Source: RGIG3159 sp045640565
GTDB taxonomy: Bacteria > Bacillota > Clostridia > Oscillospirales > Oscillospiraceae
Direction of reading: 5' to 3'
Length of the DNA stretch: 64,000 nt
Assembly (NCBI GenBank): GCA_045640565.1
Contig: JAZUFG010000095.1
Coordinates: 3,531-67,530, forward strand
Under the pieces are notes generated by a model. That model was given only the letters and a program-made list of their open reading frames with translations. It searched no databases and was not told the origin of the DNA. The translations under genes were made by a program, and so were the position numbers. Below are positions 43,332-50,938 of the stretch, one piece after another (position 1 is the first letter of the stretch; every line of letters starts with the position of its first letter).

Positions 43332-44363
43332 ATGACAGGACAGCATGAGATTACGAAAGAGATTCCGCTGCTGGATGCAAAGGGTAATCTGACGGAAGCG
43401 GGATATGCAAAAAAGCTCCTGCCCCTTTACCGTCGGGAAGACATCAAGGCAAGCGCCATGCGCATCAAGGAGTGGGACTACTATCTCATCAACAACGGCC
43501 GTTTTGCCCTGGCCTTGACCGTGGATGACAACGGCTATATGGGTCTGGACTCCATCAGCCTTCTGGATTTTGAAGAGGGCTGGGAGATCACCAAGAGCCC
43601 CATGTGTTTCATGCCTTTGGGTAAGCGGAAGCTGCCGGAGACCTCTGCCCGGGGGGATGTCCGTGCCGAAGGCAAAAACTATCGGATCCTCTTTGAAAAT
43701 GACGGGAGCGGGAAGAGGATCCTCAGTGCCGAGATGGAGAATTTCGGCCCCGAGGGGAAGCTCAGCGCTCGCGTAGAACTGACGGATGCTCCCGAGGAGA
43801 GCATGGTCATCTGCACGCCCTTTAAGAAGGCCGGCCATTTCTATTACAACCAGAAGATCAATTGCATGCGGGCGAAAGGTGAGGTCACCTACGGGGAGAG
43901 AAGCTATTGCTTTGACCCTGCGGAGAGCTTTGCCGTGCTGGATTGGGGCCGGGGTGTCTGGACTTATCATAACACCTGGTATTGGGGCTCTGCTTCCGGA
44001 ACTGTGGGAGGCGTTCCCTTTGGCTGGAACATCGGCTACGGATTCGGCGATACCTCCGCTGCCAGCGAGAATATGCTCTTCTATAACGGCAAAGCCCACA
44101 AGCTGGGTCAGGTGAGCTTCCATATTCCCGGAGATGAAAAGGATTTCCTTTCCGTCTGGACCTTTACCTCCGATGACGGCCGCTTTGAGATGGCCTTCCG
44201 GCCGGATCTGGATCGGGTCTCCTGCACGGATGTCAAGCTGATCAAAAGCGATCAGCATCAGGTCTTCGGAAAGTTTACCGGCCGTGCCACCCTGGATGAC
44301 GGAACGATCCTGACCGTTCACGATTTCCCCGGTTTTGCGGAAAAAGTGGAAAATAAATGGTAA
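43332..44363 (+). CDS. DUF2804 family protein
   Basis: A 343-residue soluble protein that matches the DUF2804 family. It begins with ITKEIPLLDAKGNL and contains RIKEWDYYLI, an all-beta central region, AVLDWGRGVWTYHNTWYWGSASG and FGWNIGYGFGDTSAASEN. The beta-rich, Trp-rich layout resembles lipocalin-type binding proteins (a general impression, not proven). No signal peptide or catalytic site is seen. It starts three bases after the DUF4349 stop and precedes the dihydroxyacetone kinase operon by 28 bases. Confidence 0.82.
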   Translation: MTGQHEITKEIPLLDAKGNLTEAGYAKKLLPLYRREDIKASAMRIKEWDYYLINNGRFALALTVDDNGYMGLDSISLLDFEEGWEITKSPMCFMPLGKRKLPETSARGDVRAEGKNYRILFENDGSGKRILSAEMENFGPEGKLSARVELTDAPEESMVICTPFKKAGHFYYNQKINCMRAKGEVTYGERSYCFDPAESFAVLDWGRGVWTYHNTWYWGSASGTVGGVPFGWNIGYGFGDTSAASENMLFYNGKAHKLGQVSFHIPGDEKDFLSVWTFTSDDGRFEMAFRPDLDRVSCTDVKLIKSDQHQVFGKFTGRATLDDGTILTVHDFPGFAEKVENKW

Positions 44364-44391
44364 TAAAAGCAAGAATCATCCGAGGTGCAAA

Positions 44392-44784
44392 ATGGTTTCC
44401 TTTGTGATCGTAACCCACAGTCCGGCTCTGGCCGAGGGCGTCTGTGAAGAGGCCCGGATCATGGCTCCGGAGGCGAGAATTTTTCCCGCCGGCGGCAGCG
44501 ATACGGGCGGGATCGGCAGCGGCTATGCAAAGATCGCTGCAGCGCTGGAGGCGGCAGATTCCCCGGACGGCGTGATCATTTTGGCAGATATGGGCAGCGC
44601 GGTCATGACTGCCCGCCTCGTTATGGAGGACCTGGAAGAAATGGCCGGGCATATTTACCTTGCGGACTGCCCCTTGGTGGAGGGTGCCGTGTTGGGCACG
44701 GTTCTGGCTGCTTCCGGGACTTCCGCAGAGGATATTTTGAAGGAGCTTGCCGAGGCTGTCCGGGAGAGTAAGCTCGGCGGATAG
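44392..44784 (+). CDS. dhaM: DhaM, EIIA-type phosphotransferase subunit of DHA kinase
   Basis: A 130-residue single-domain DhaM of the mannose-EIIA fold. VTHSPALAEG contains His9, the phosphorylation site expected to pass phosphate to DhaL-bound ADP. The GGSDTGGIGS and ILADMGSAVMTA blocks are typical. In E. coli DhaM this domain is fused to HPr and to part of enzyme I; here these are separate downstream genes. The ATG at 44392 follows GAGGTG. The gene opens a five-gene operon (EIIA, HPr, EI, DhaK, DhaL). Confidence 0.93.
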   Translation: MVSFVIVTHSPALAEGVCEEARIMAPEARIFPAGGSDTGGIGSGYAKIAAALEAADSPDGVIILADMGSAVMTARLVMEDLEEMAGHIYLADCPLVEGAVLGTVLAASGTSAEDILKELAEAVRESKLGG

Positions 44785-44789
44785 AGAGA

Positions 44790-45047
44790 ATGATAGAAAT
44801 CAAGCATGTCATTCGGGACCCCTGGGGCTTTCATGCCCGTCCCTGCGGCGCCTTTGTGAAGGCAGCCAAAGGCTTTCCCTGTAAAATCACCGTGCTTTTC
44901 GGGGATAAGTCCGTGGACGCCGGCCGCCTCATGGCCCTTATGACCCTGGGTGCCCGATGCGGGGAGACCCTTCGCATCCTCGTGGAGGGCGATGAGGAAG
45001 AAGCTGCTGCTGCGGCCCTGGAAAGCTTTCTGCAGGAGAATTTATGA
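44790..45047 (+). CDS. HPr-like phosphocarrier protein of the DHA kinase PTS
   Basis: An 85-residue HPr with the active His15 in GFHARP, so it can take phosphate from enzyme I and pass it to DhaM. The regulatory site that HPr kinase modifies in Gram-positive HPr (Ser46 in a KSxMGxM context) reads GRLMALM here, with Arg46. It should therefore be a pure phosphocarrier with no catabolite-repression role. It lies five bases after dhaM and overlaps the enzyme I gene by four bases. Confidence 0.92.
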   Translation: MIEIKHVIRDPWGFHARPCGAFVKAAKGFPCKITVLFGDKSVDAGRLMALMTLGARCGETLRILVEGDEEEAAAAALESFLQENL

Positions 45048-46663
45048 AGCGGATATTAAAAGGCAGCCCCGTTTCCGGGGGAATTGCCGTCGGAGAACTC
45101 TATATTCTCTCCCGGGAAAGCTCGGAGATCCCGGAATTCTGCGGGGAGAGCCCGGAGAAGGGCCTGCAGATGCTTTGCCTGGCCCGGGAGAAAGCCGACG
45201 GACAGCTTCGGGAGCTTTCCGAAAAAGCTTCCCGGGAGGGTCTTCGGGATGCTGCGGCGCTCTTTGAGGTCCACAGGCAGCTGCTGCAGGACCCGGATTT
45301 CACAGAGGCCGCAGAGGCTCTGATTTCGGAAGGGAAAAGTCCGGCCTACGCTGTGCGGGAAGCCGGAGAAAGCTTTGCCGCAGTCTTTGCCGCCCTGGAG
45401 GACCCCTATCTTCGGGAACGGGGCAGGGACATTCGGGATCTGGCCCGCAGAGTCTGCGGGATCCTTTTGGGGGAGGCCGAACCCGACCCCTTGGGTCCCG
45501 GCCCCTATATTCTGGCCGCCGAGGATCTTTCCCCCTCGGAGACCCTTCTGCTGGATCGAAGTAAAATCGGAGGCTTTGCCCTGGTGAAGGGTTCGCCCTT
45601 GAGCCATACGGCCCTTCTTTCCCGCAGTATGGGGGTGCCCTGCGTTATGGCTTTGGGGGATAGCAGTCTTTTGGAAGAAAAGGGAAAGACAGCCGTTCTG
45701 AACGGAAATACAGGAGAATTATTCTTGGAACCGGATGCAGCCTGCCTGCAGGCTTTTCAGGAGGCGGAGGCAGCGCAGAAGGCAGAGAGGACAGCCCTTC
45801 TTGCCCTGCGGGAGCTCCCCTGCGAGGACCCGAAGGGGGAGAGAATTCTCCTTTATACCAATGTATCCTCCCCAGAAGAGGCAGAGGAAAGCCTGCGTGT
45901 CGGAGCAGACGGTGTGGGCCTATGTAGAAGCGAGTTTCTCTTCCGAGGCAGGGAAGCCCCGGGAGAAGAGGAACAGCTCGCTCTCTACCGAAAACTCCTT
46001 TCCGCAATGGAAGGCCGGCCCCTGACTGTCCGGACCTTTGATATCGGCTCCGATAAAGGGGCTGCCTGGATGCCCATGGAGGCCGAGGTGAACCCTGCCC
46101 TGGGTCTGCGGGGGATCCGGCTGAGCCTGCGTTACCCGGAAATTTTGAGGACCCAGTTCAATGCTCTCCTCCGGGCCGGCAGCTATGGAAAAGTTCGGAT
46201 CATGCTGCCTATGATTGCGGATAGGAAAGAGCTTTCTGCCGCAAGGGAGATTTTGGAGGATTGCAAGGCTGCGCTGAAGGCAAAGGGCGTTCCCTTTGAT
46301 GAGAAAATTCCCCTGGGTGTGATGATAGAAACTCCCGCTGCGGCGCTCGTGAGTGATCTGCTGGCGGAGGAGGCGGATTTCTTCAGCATCGGCAGCAACG
46401 ATCTCACCCAGTATTGCCTGGCAGCAGATCGGCAGAATCCCGTTCTTGCGGGATCCTTCAGCCACGGGAATGAAGCAGTCCTGCGCCTGATTCGCCTGAC
46501 CTTACAGAATGCAAAGGTCCGGGGGATCCCCGTTTCCCTCTGCGGAGAGGCGGCGGCAGACCCGGCAATGACGAAGGTCCTTCTGGATGCCGGCCTCAGA
46601 GCCTTTTCTCTGGCTCCCGCAGGCCTTTTGCCCCTGAAAAAAAGAATTCTCACCTTGAAATAA
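45044..46663 (+). CDS. PTS enzyme I (phosphoenolpyruvate-protein phosphotransferase)
   Basis: A 539-residue, full-length enzyme I. LKGSPVSGGIAVGE starts the family, the phosphohistidine is His188 in KGSPLSHTALLSRS, the PEP-binding domain has LYTNVSSPEEAEE, GVGLCRSEFLF and FDIGSDKGA, and the catalytic Cys500 is in VSLCGEAAADP. It takes phosphate from PEP and passes it to HPr. Its place inside the dha operon suggests it is dedicated to dihydroxyacetone kinase, but it could serve other PTS proteins. The ATG overlaps the HPr stop. Confidence 0.93.
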   Translation: MKRILKGSPVSGGIAVGELYILSRESSEIPEFCGESPEKGLQMLCLAREKADGQLRELSEKASREGLRDAAALFEVHRQLLQDPDFTEAAEALISEGKSPAYAVREAGESFAAVFAALEDPYLRERGRDIRDLARRVCGILLGEAEPDPLGPGPYILAAEDLSPSETLLLDRSKIGGFALVKGSPLSHTALLSRSMGVPCVMALGDSSLLEEKGKTAVLNGNTGELFLEPDAACLQAFQEAEAAQKAERTALLALRELPCEDPKGERILLYTNVSSPEEAEESLRVGADGVGLCRSEFLFRGREAPGEEEQLALYRKLLSAMEGRPLTVRTFDIGSDKGAAWMPMEAEVNPALGLRGIRLSLRYPEILRTQFNALLRAGSYGKVRIMLPMIADRKELSAAREILEDCKAALKAKGVPFDEKIPLGVMIETPAAALVSDLLAEEADFFSIGSNDLTQYCLAADRQNPVLAGSFSHGNEAVLRLIRLTLQNAKVRGIPVSLCGEAAADPAMTKVLLDAGLRAFSLAPAGLLPLKKRILTLK

Positions 46664-46677
46664 AGAAAGGAATTACC

Positions 46678-47670
46678 ATGAAAAAGATTATCAATGATGC
46701 AAACAATGTCGAGCAGGAGATGATTGCCGGCTTCATCAAAGCCTATCCGGATATGCTGGAAGGGATCGAAGGCGAGCTGATTGTCAAGCGCAAGGTCCAG
46801 AAAGAGGGCAAGGTAGCCCTGGTTTCCGGCGGCGGCAGCGGCCATGAGCCTGCCCACGGAGGTTATGTGGGCTATGGCATGCTGGATGCAGTGGTGGCAG
46901 GCAATGTCTACACCTCTCCCTCCGTGGATGCCATTGAAAAGGGCATTCAGGCAGTGGATGCGGGCAAGGGCACATTGATGATCATCAAGAATTACACCGG
47001 TGATATTATCAATTTCAATATGGCAGCGGAAGAGCTGGAAGAGGATGAAGGCATCCGGACCCGAAAAGTTGTTGTCAATGACGATGTGGCTGTGGAAAAC
47101 TCCACCTGGACAGCGGGCCGCAGAGGCGTTGCCGGCACGGTTTTCGTCCATAAGATCGCAGGCGCAAAGGCCGAGACCGGGGCAGACCTGGACGAGGTCG
47201 CCGCTGTTGCCCAAAAGGTTGTGGATAATGTCCGGACCATGGGCATGGCCATCAACCCCTGCACCGTTCCCGCAGCCGGCATCCCCGGCTTCAGTCTGGG
47301 CGAGGATGAGATGGAAGTGGGTATCGGTATCCACGGTGAGCCCGGTGTCAAGCGCTGCCCCCTGGCTCCTGCCGACGAGATCGTGGACCAGCTCCTGGAT
47401 AAGATCTTGAAAGATCTGGATTACAGCGGCTCCGAGGTTGCCGTTATGGTAAACGGCTGCGGAGGCACTCCCCTGATGGAGCTCTATATTGTTTATAATC
47501 ATTTGGCGGATGTCCTTGCGGCTAAGGGAATCCGGATCTACAAGCCCTTTGTGGGAAACTATATGACCTCTCTGGAAATGCAGGGCTTCTCCATCTCCCT
47601 CCTCCGCTTGGATGAAGAGCTGAAGATCCTGCTGGACGCCCCCGCGGATACGCCTGCCTTCAAGGCATAA
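46678..47670 (+). CDS. dhaK: DhaK, dihydroxyacetone kinase substrate-binding subunit
   Basis: A 330-residue DhaK that binds dihydroxyacetone covalently through a His hemiaminal; His219 in GIHGEPG is that residue. Other blocks are SGGGSGHEPAHGGYVG at the N-terminus, KNYTGDIINF and NGCGGTPLMELY. It works with DhaL to make dihydroxyacetone phosphate, which feeds glycolysis from glycerol or DHA. AAAGGAAT precedes the ATG. Confidence 0.97.
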   Translation: MKKIINDANNVEQEMIAGFIKAYPDMLEGIEGELIVKRKVQKEGKVALVSGGGSGHEPAHGGYVGYGMLDAVVAGNVYTSPSVDAIEKGIQAVDAGKGTLMIIKNYTGDIINFNMAAEELEEDEGIRTRKVVVNDDVAVENSTWTAGRRGVAGTVFVHKIAGAKAETGADLDEVAAVAQKVVDNVRTMGMAINPCTVPAAGIPGFSLGEDEMEVGIGIHGEPGVKRCPLAPADEIVDQLLDKILKDLDYSGSEVAVMVNGCGGTPLMELYIVYNHLADVLAAKGIRIYKPFVGNYMTSLEMQGFSISLLRLDEELKILLDAPADTPAFKA

Positions 47671-47679
47671 GGAGCAGAA

Positions 47680-48285
47680 ATGAATTCTGAAAAACTGTGC
47701 GAGCTTTTGGTCAGATTGGCCGGAGTCATTGAGGAAAACAAGGGTTATCTGACCCGGCTGGACGCAGAGATCGGTGATGCCGACCATGGCGTCAATATGG
47801 CCCGGGGCTTTGCCCAGGTGAAGGCAGACTGCGAAGGCTATGCTGCCCTTCCCTGCGGGGATATTCTCTTTTCCGTGGGCAAGTCTTTGATCCGGGTGGT
47901 TGGCGGTTCCGCCGGTCCCCTCTACGGTTCCTTCTTCAAGGTTATAGGCAAGACCGTCGGTCAGAGAGATATTGATTTTCCCCTTTTCCTGGAGGGCTAT
48001 GAAAAAGGAATTGAAAAGATCATGGCTCTCGGCGGCGCGAAAGAGGGGGAAAAGACCATGCTGGACGCCATGTGTCCCGCCCTGCGCGTCCTGCAGGCGG
48101 AAGGCGAAGGCGCTTTTGCCCGGGCTGCTGCAGCTGCTGAAGAGGCCGCGGAGCATACCAAGGACTATATTGCCACCAAGGGCCGTGCTAGTTATGTGGG
48201 TGAGCGCAGCCTGGGCCATATGGACCCCGGAGCCTGCTCGTTCTCCCTTCTGCTGCGCGCTCTTGCCGATTTTTTAAACCGGTAG
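47680..48285 (+). CDS. dhaL: DhaL, dihydroxyacetone kinase ADP-binding subunit
   Basis: A 201-residue DhaL holding the bound ADP that DhaM rephosphorylates. The Asp metal cluster is in RLDAEIGDADHGVNM, with VVGGSAGPLYGSFF and GEKTMLDA. The end is DPGACSFSLLLRALADFLNR followed by TAG. That TAG lies inside a REP-like palindrome that starts at 48281, so the repeat appears to supply the stop codon. It is last in the operon and is followed by a very strong hairpin. Confidence 0.96.
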   Translation: MNSEKLCELLVRLAGVIEENKGYLTRLDAEIGDADHGVNMARGFAQVKADCEGYAALPCGDILFSVGKSLIRVVGGSAGPLYGSFFKVIGKTVGQRDIDFPLFLEGYEKGIEKIMALGGAKEGEKTMLDAMCPALRVLQAEGEGAFARAAAAAEEAAEHTKDYIATKGRASYVGERSLGHMDPGACSFSLLLRALADFLNR

Positions 48286-48304
48286 GGGACGATGCCCTCG
48301 TCCC
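48281..48304 (+). repeat. REP-like palindrome, copy 2 (short)
   Basis: Core GTAGGGGACGATG then CCCTCGTCCC, a shortened version of copy 1. It overlaps the dhaL stop codon. Confidence 0.65.
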
Positions 48305-48323
48305 GTTTTCGTTTTTAACGATC

Positions 48324-48370
48324 AAGAAATAACCCGCTGAAAAGAAAAACTTTTCAGCGGGTTATTTCTT
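48324..48370 (+). terminator. Very long bidirectional hairpin after dhaL
   Basis: A perfect 21-bp stem (48324-48344 with 48350-48370), loop of five As. The arm contains GAAATAACCCGC, as in the hairpin at 38446-38485. Likely terminates dhaL and perhaps transcription from the right. Confidence 0.88.
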
Positions 48371-48410
48371 TCAGCTTGATACACTGGAATTTGCTCGTTT
48401 TTGTGAAATC

Positions 48411-48438
48411 GTAGGGGACGATACCCACATCATCCCGA
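48411..48438 (+). repeat. REP-like palindrome, copy 3 (degenerate)
   Basis: Core GTAGGGGACGAT, then CCCACATCATCCCG; close to copy 1 (one change in the right arm). It abuts the truncation point of the RAYT remnant. Confidence 0.65.
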
Positions 48439-48547
48439 CAGTATCGCATAATACTTTTTGCTTGTTTACCGTACAAATCGTTATGAAATAATACCTCTTT
48501 TGCGAGTAATCATATTTCATTAATCGGTTCTGCTTTCTCGTTTCCAC
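48434..48547 (-). pseudogene. RAYT (REP-associated tyrosine transposase) N-terminal remnant
   Basis: On the minus strand, in a frame different from the serine dehydratase gene, about 37 codons read VETRKQNRLMKYDYSQKR, then YYFITICTVNKQ and LCDTVG. This matches the beginning of IS200-like REP-associated transposases (YFITICT is the hallmark strand). The match ends at LCDTVG, exactly where REP copy 3 begins, and the catalytic HUH and Tyr parts are absent. It is a dead fragment whose first half overlaps the end of the dehydratase frame. Confidence 0.72.
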
Positions 48548-49880
48548 ATTGTCCTCTTTTTCGGTATTCACAGGCAGTTTTGCTGCAGGCGAGCCCTCCG
48601 ATGGCAGCGCAGCGAAGCTCTGTGGGCATCCGCTTTTCCACATCCAGAAGGGCATCCATGACCTCCTCGGGAGGGATAAAGCTGCGGATCCCGGACAGGG
48701 CCATGTCGCAGGCAATGCAGGCATTTGCCACGCCCACGGCATTTCTTTTGATGCAGGGGACTTCGATGGGACCGGCAATGGGGTCACAGACCAGACCAAG
48801 AAGATTCTTCAGGCTCAAAGCCATGGCATGGGCGATGGCATCTCCGTCATCCGTGAAGAGGGAGGCGAGGGCTGCCGCAGCCAGGGCGGAGGAGACCCCG
48901 ATTTCTCCCTGACAGCCGCCCACGGAGCCAGAGAAGGAGATCCCCTTTTCATCCATGCAGATGCCGAAAAGAGCGGCTGTGAAGAGGCTGCGGATCTGCT
49001 TTTCCTCCGGAACAGGGTGCTGCTCTCCGGCAGCCAGGAGAATTCCGGGAAGGATCCCGGCAGAGCCTGCCGTAGGCGCGGCCACAACTCTTCCCATGGA
49101 GGCATTCTGCTCCAGAACACCGAGCGCATAGCCTGTGGCGATGGGAAGAAGACCGCCGGAAACGGATTTGCCCGCCTTTGCAAAGGCAAGGAGGCGCTTT
49201 CCGTCATCCCCCGGGGTGAGGCCGTAGAGCATGGCGTTTTGTCCCTGGCCGCGGATCACGGATTCTTTCATGGCCTGCCAATGGCTTTCCATCCGGGCAA
49301 GGATGTTTTCCCGCGGATTCCCGGAACGCTGTATTTCGTAGCGGAGAGCCTGCTCCCAAAGGGGGATTTGCTCCTCCCTTGCGATCCGGAGGAGCTCCGG
49401 AAGCGGGAGAAGGGGGTTGGCATCGGGGAGAGTCTCCCCAAAATCGCAGTAGGGAAGGAGCCGAACCGGCTTATCATCCAGGGCAAGAATCTCAATGCTG
49501 CCGCCGCCCACGGAGCTGGCGGTCAGGGAGCGGTGCTTTCCGTTTTCATAGAGAAAGGTTACCCTCAGAGTATTTTCCGGGACGGCAGACTCTTCAAAGA
49601 AGTCAATGTGGACGGAAATTCCCTGCTCTGCGGCCAGGTCATAGGCTGCCCGGAGTTTTGGAGAATCTGGTGTCAGACCCAAAGCACCGCCCAAAGCGGC
49701 ACTGTCGCTTCTGTGGCCGCCATAGGTCTTTTCCATTTTTTTGCTGAAGGTCAGATGGATCTCTTTTTCACCGGCGGGAAGGCGGCGAAAGGCCTCGGCG
49801 CCGATTCGAGCCATGCCTGCCGTATGGGAGCTGGAGGGACCGACCATAATGGGCCCGATGATTTCAAATACACTGCGCAT
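48510..49880 (-). CDS. sdaA: L-serine ammonia-lyase, iron-sulfur, single chain
   Basis: A 456-residue one-chain L-serine dehydratase (serine to pyruvate and ammonia) with the beta domain first: FEIIGPIMVGPSSSHTAG. The alpha domain contains the three expected cluster Cys: GGCQGEIG, EVPCIKRNAVG and NACIACDMALSG. The last ~14 residues (after TACEYRKR) are read from the RAYT remnant region, so the native C-terminus has probably been replaced. The start at 49880 gives the family beginning MRSVFEIIGP; a longer frame upstream is not homologous. The gene is convergent with the dha operon and divergent from the metallo-hydrolase gene. Confidence 0.92.
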   Translation of the reverse strand: MRSVFEIIGPIMVGPSSSHTAGMARIGAEAFRRLPAGEKEIHLTFSKKMEKTYGGHRSDSAALGGALGLTPDSPKLRAAYDLAAEQGISVHIDFFEESAVPENTLRVTFLYENGKHRSLTASSVGGGSIEILALDDKPVRLLPYCDFGETLPDANPLLPLPELLRIAREEQIPLWEQALRYEIQRSGNPRENILARMESHWQAMKESVIRGQGQNAMLYGLTPGDDGKRLLAFAKAGKSVSGGLLPIATGYALGVLEQNASMGRVVAAPTAGSAGILPGILLAAGEQHPVPEEKQIRSLFTAALFGICMDEKGISFSGSVGGCQGEIGVSSALAAAALASLFTDDGDAIAHAMALSLKNLLGLVCDPIAGPIEVPCIKRNAVGVANACIACDMALSGIRSFIPPEEVMDALLDVEKRMPTELRCAAIGGLACSKTACEYRKRGQCGNEKAEPINEI

Positions 49881-49950
49881 CTCCGCAAACACCTCTTTCT
49901 TTTCTGAGAGGACTATAGCATATTTCTGCGGGAAAGCATAGGGCTTTTTC

Positions 49951-49979
49951 TTGCCTTTTTGCCCCTTTCGCGCTAGAAT
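49951..49979 (+). promoter_or_regulatory. Predicted promoter of the metallo-hydrolase gene
   Basis: TTGCCT (49951-49956), 17 bases, TAGAAT (49974-49979). On the other strand an extended -10 (TGC-TATAGT, 49920-49912) lies 32 bases before the serine dehydratase start. Confidence 0.55.
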
Positions 49980-50068
49980 GGGGGAGAAATGAAAGAGAGC
50001 AGCTGCCATATATATACGGCGGCCTATGCAGTATGAGATGGGCCGTGATTTTTTCGGGAGGTAAAAAG

Positions 50069-50788
50069 ATGAAAGCAATTCTGGTTGGCTCCGGGTCCAT
50101 CTGGTCCTGCAGGAACAGCGCCTGCGGCCTTTTGGAGGAGCATATTTTGCTGGATATTCCCAATGGGACCTGCCGGGCTCTGCGGCGAATGGGCCGCAGG
50201 CCGGACGTGGTCACCCATCTTTTTTTGACCCATCTCCATGGAGACCATTGCTTTGACCTGCCCTTCTGGGTTTTGGAATGTCTGAAGTTTGACCTGCCCA
50301 AGGAACCCATCACTGTCCATTTTGCAGAAGAGGGCATCCCGTATTTGAAACGTCTCATTCGGGAGGCTTTCCCGGCCACGGTCAGCGAAGAAAAGCTGCA
50401 GCGCTATGTTCGCTGGGATCCCTCTGAGGCGGGGGAGACGGAGGGTATTTCTTTTCAGAGGTTTTTGGTGGACCACGGAAATATTGCTCCGGCCTTTGGC
50501 TATCGTTTTGAAAAGGACGGAGTCAGTTTGGGCTTCACGGGAGACAGCTGCCTTTGCCCGGGAGTGGAGCTGCTTTTTGAAAGCTGCGGGACGGTGGTAG
50601 CGGACGGTATGCTGCCCCGGGGGAATGATAAGCACATGGGCGCAGACACCCTGGAGAGCCTGGCAAAGGCCTACCCCTCCTGCCGGATTTATGCCACCCA
50701 TTTGAACGATAATACCCGGGAGCTTCTGGAGTCCTGCCCCCTGCCCAACCTTTCTCCTGCCGAAGACGGCCAGGAGCTGAACCTATAA
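50069..50788 (+). CDS. Metallo-beta-lactamase-fold hydrolase (RNase Z-like group)
   Basis: A 239-residue cytoplasmic protein with the metal motif FLTHLHGDHCFDLP (HxHxDH) near residue 60, GFTGDSCL (bridging Asp) and ATHLND (last His). SIWSCRNSACGLLE at the start and the overall order resemble the RNase Z/arylsulfatase-like branch, though it is short for tRNase Z and lacks its exosite arm. The substrate is unknown. GGGAGGT precedes the ATG at 50069. A strong terminator follows. Confidence 0.85.
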   Translation: MKAILVGSGSIWSCRNSACGLLEEHILLDIPNGTCRALRRMGRRPDVVTHLFLTHLHGDHCFDLPFWVLECLKFDLPKEPITVHFAEEGIPYLKRLIREAFPATVSEEKLQRYVRWDPSEAGETEGISFQRFLVDHGNIAPAFGYRFEKDGVSLGFTGDSCLCPGVELLFESCGTVVADGMLPRGNDKHMGADTLESLAKAYPSCRIYATHLNDNTRELLESCPLPNLSPAEDGQELNL

Positions 50789-50861
50789 AGACTGCGGCAC
50801 CCGCTTCCCGGAATTCTATACGATTATTGAGAAGCAATAGAGAAAACGCATAAGGAAAAAG

Positions 50862-50893
50862 CAAGCACGATACCCGGTTGGGTATCGTGCTTG
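50862..50893 (+). terminator. Terminator between convergent genes
   Basis: A perfect 14-bp stem (50862-50875 with 50880-50893), loop GGTT. Lies between the metallo-hydrolase gene and the minus-strand ABC ATPase gene. Confidence 0.88.
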
Positions 50894-50938
50894 TCCTTCT
50901 GTCAAGGGGAGTTCCACGGAAAAAGCAGAAAAACGGTT

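Noticed and set aside
46183..48219. A 678-codon open frame on the minus strand opposite ptsI-like, dhaK and dhaL
   Set aside because: It spans three well-supported genes in antisense, which is expected from codon bias in GC-rich genes.
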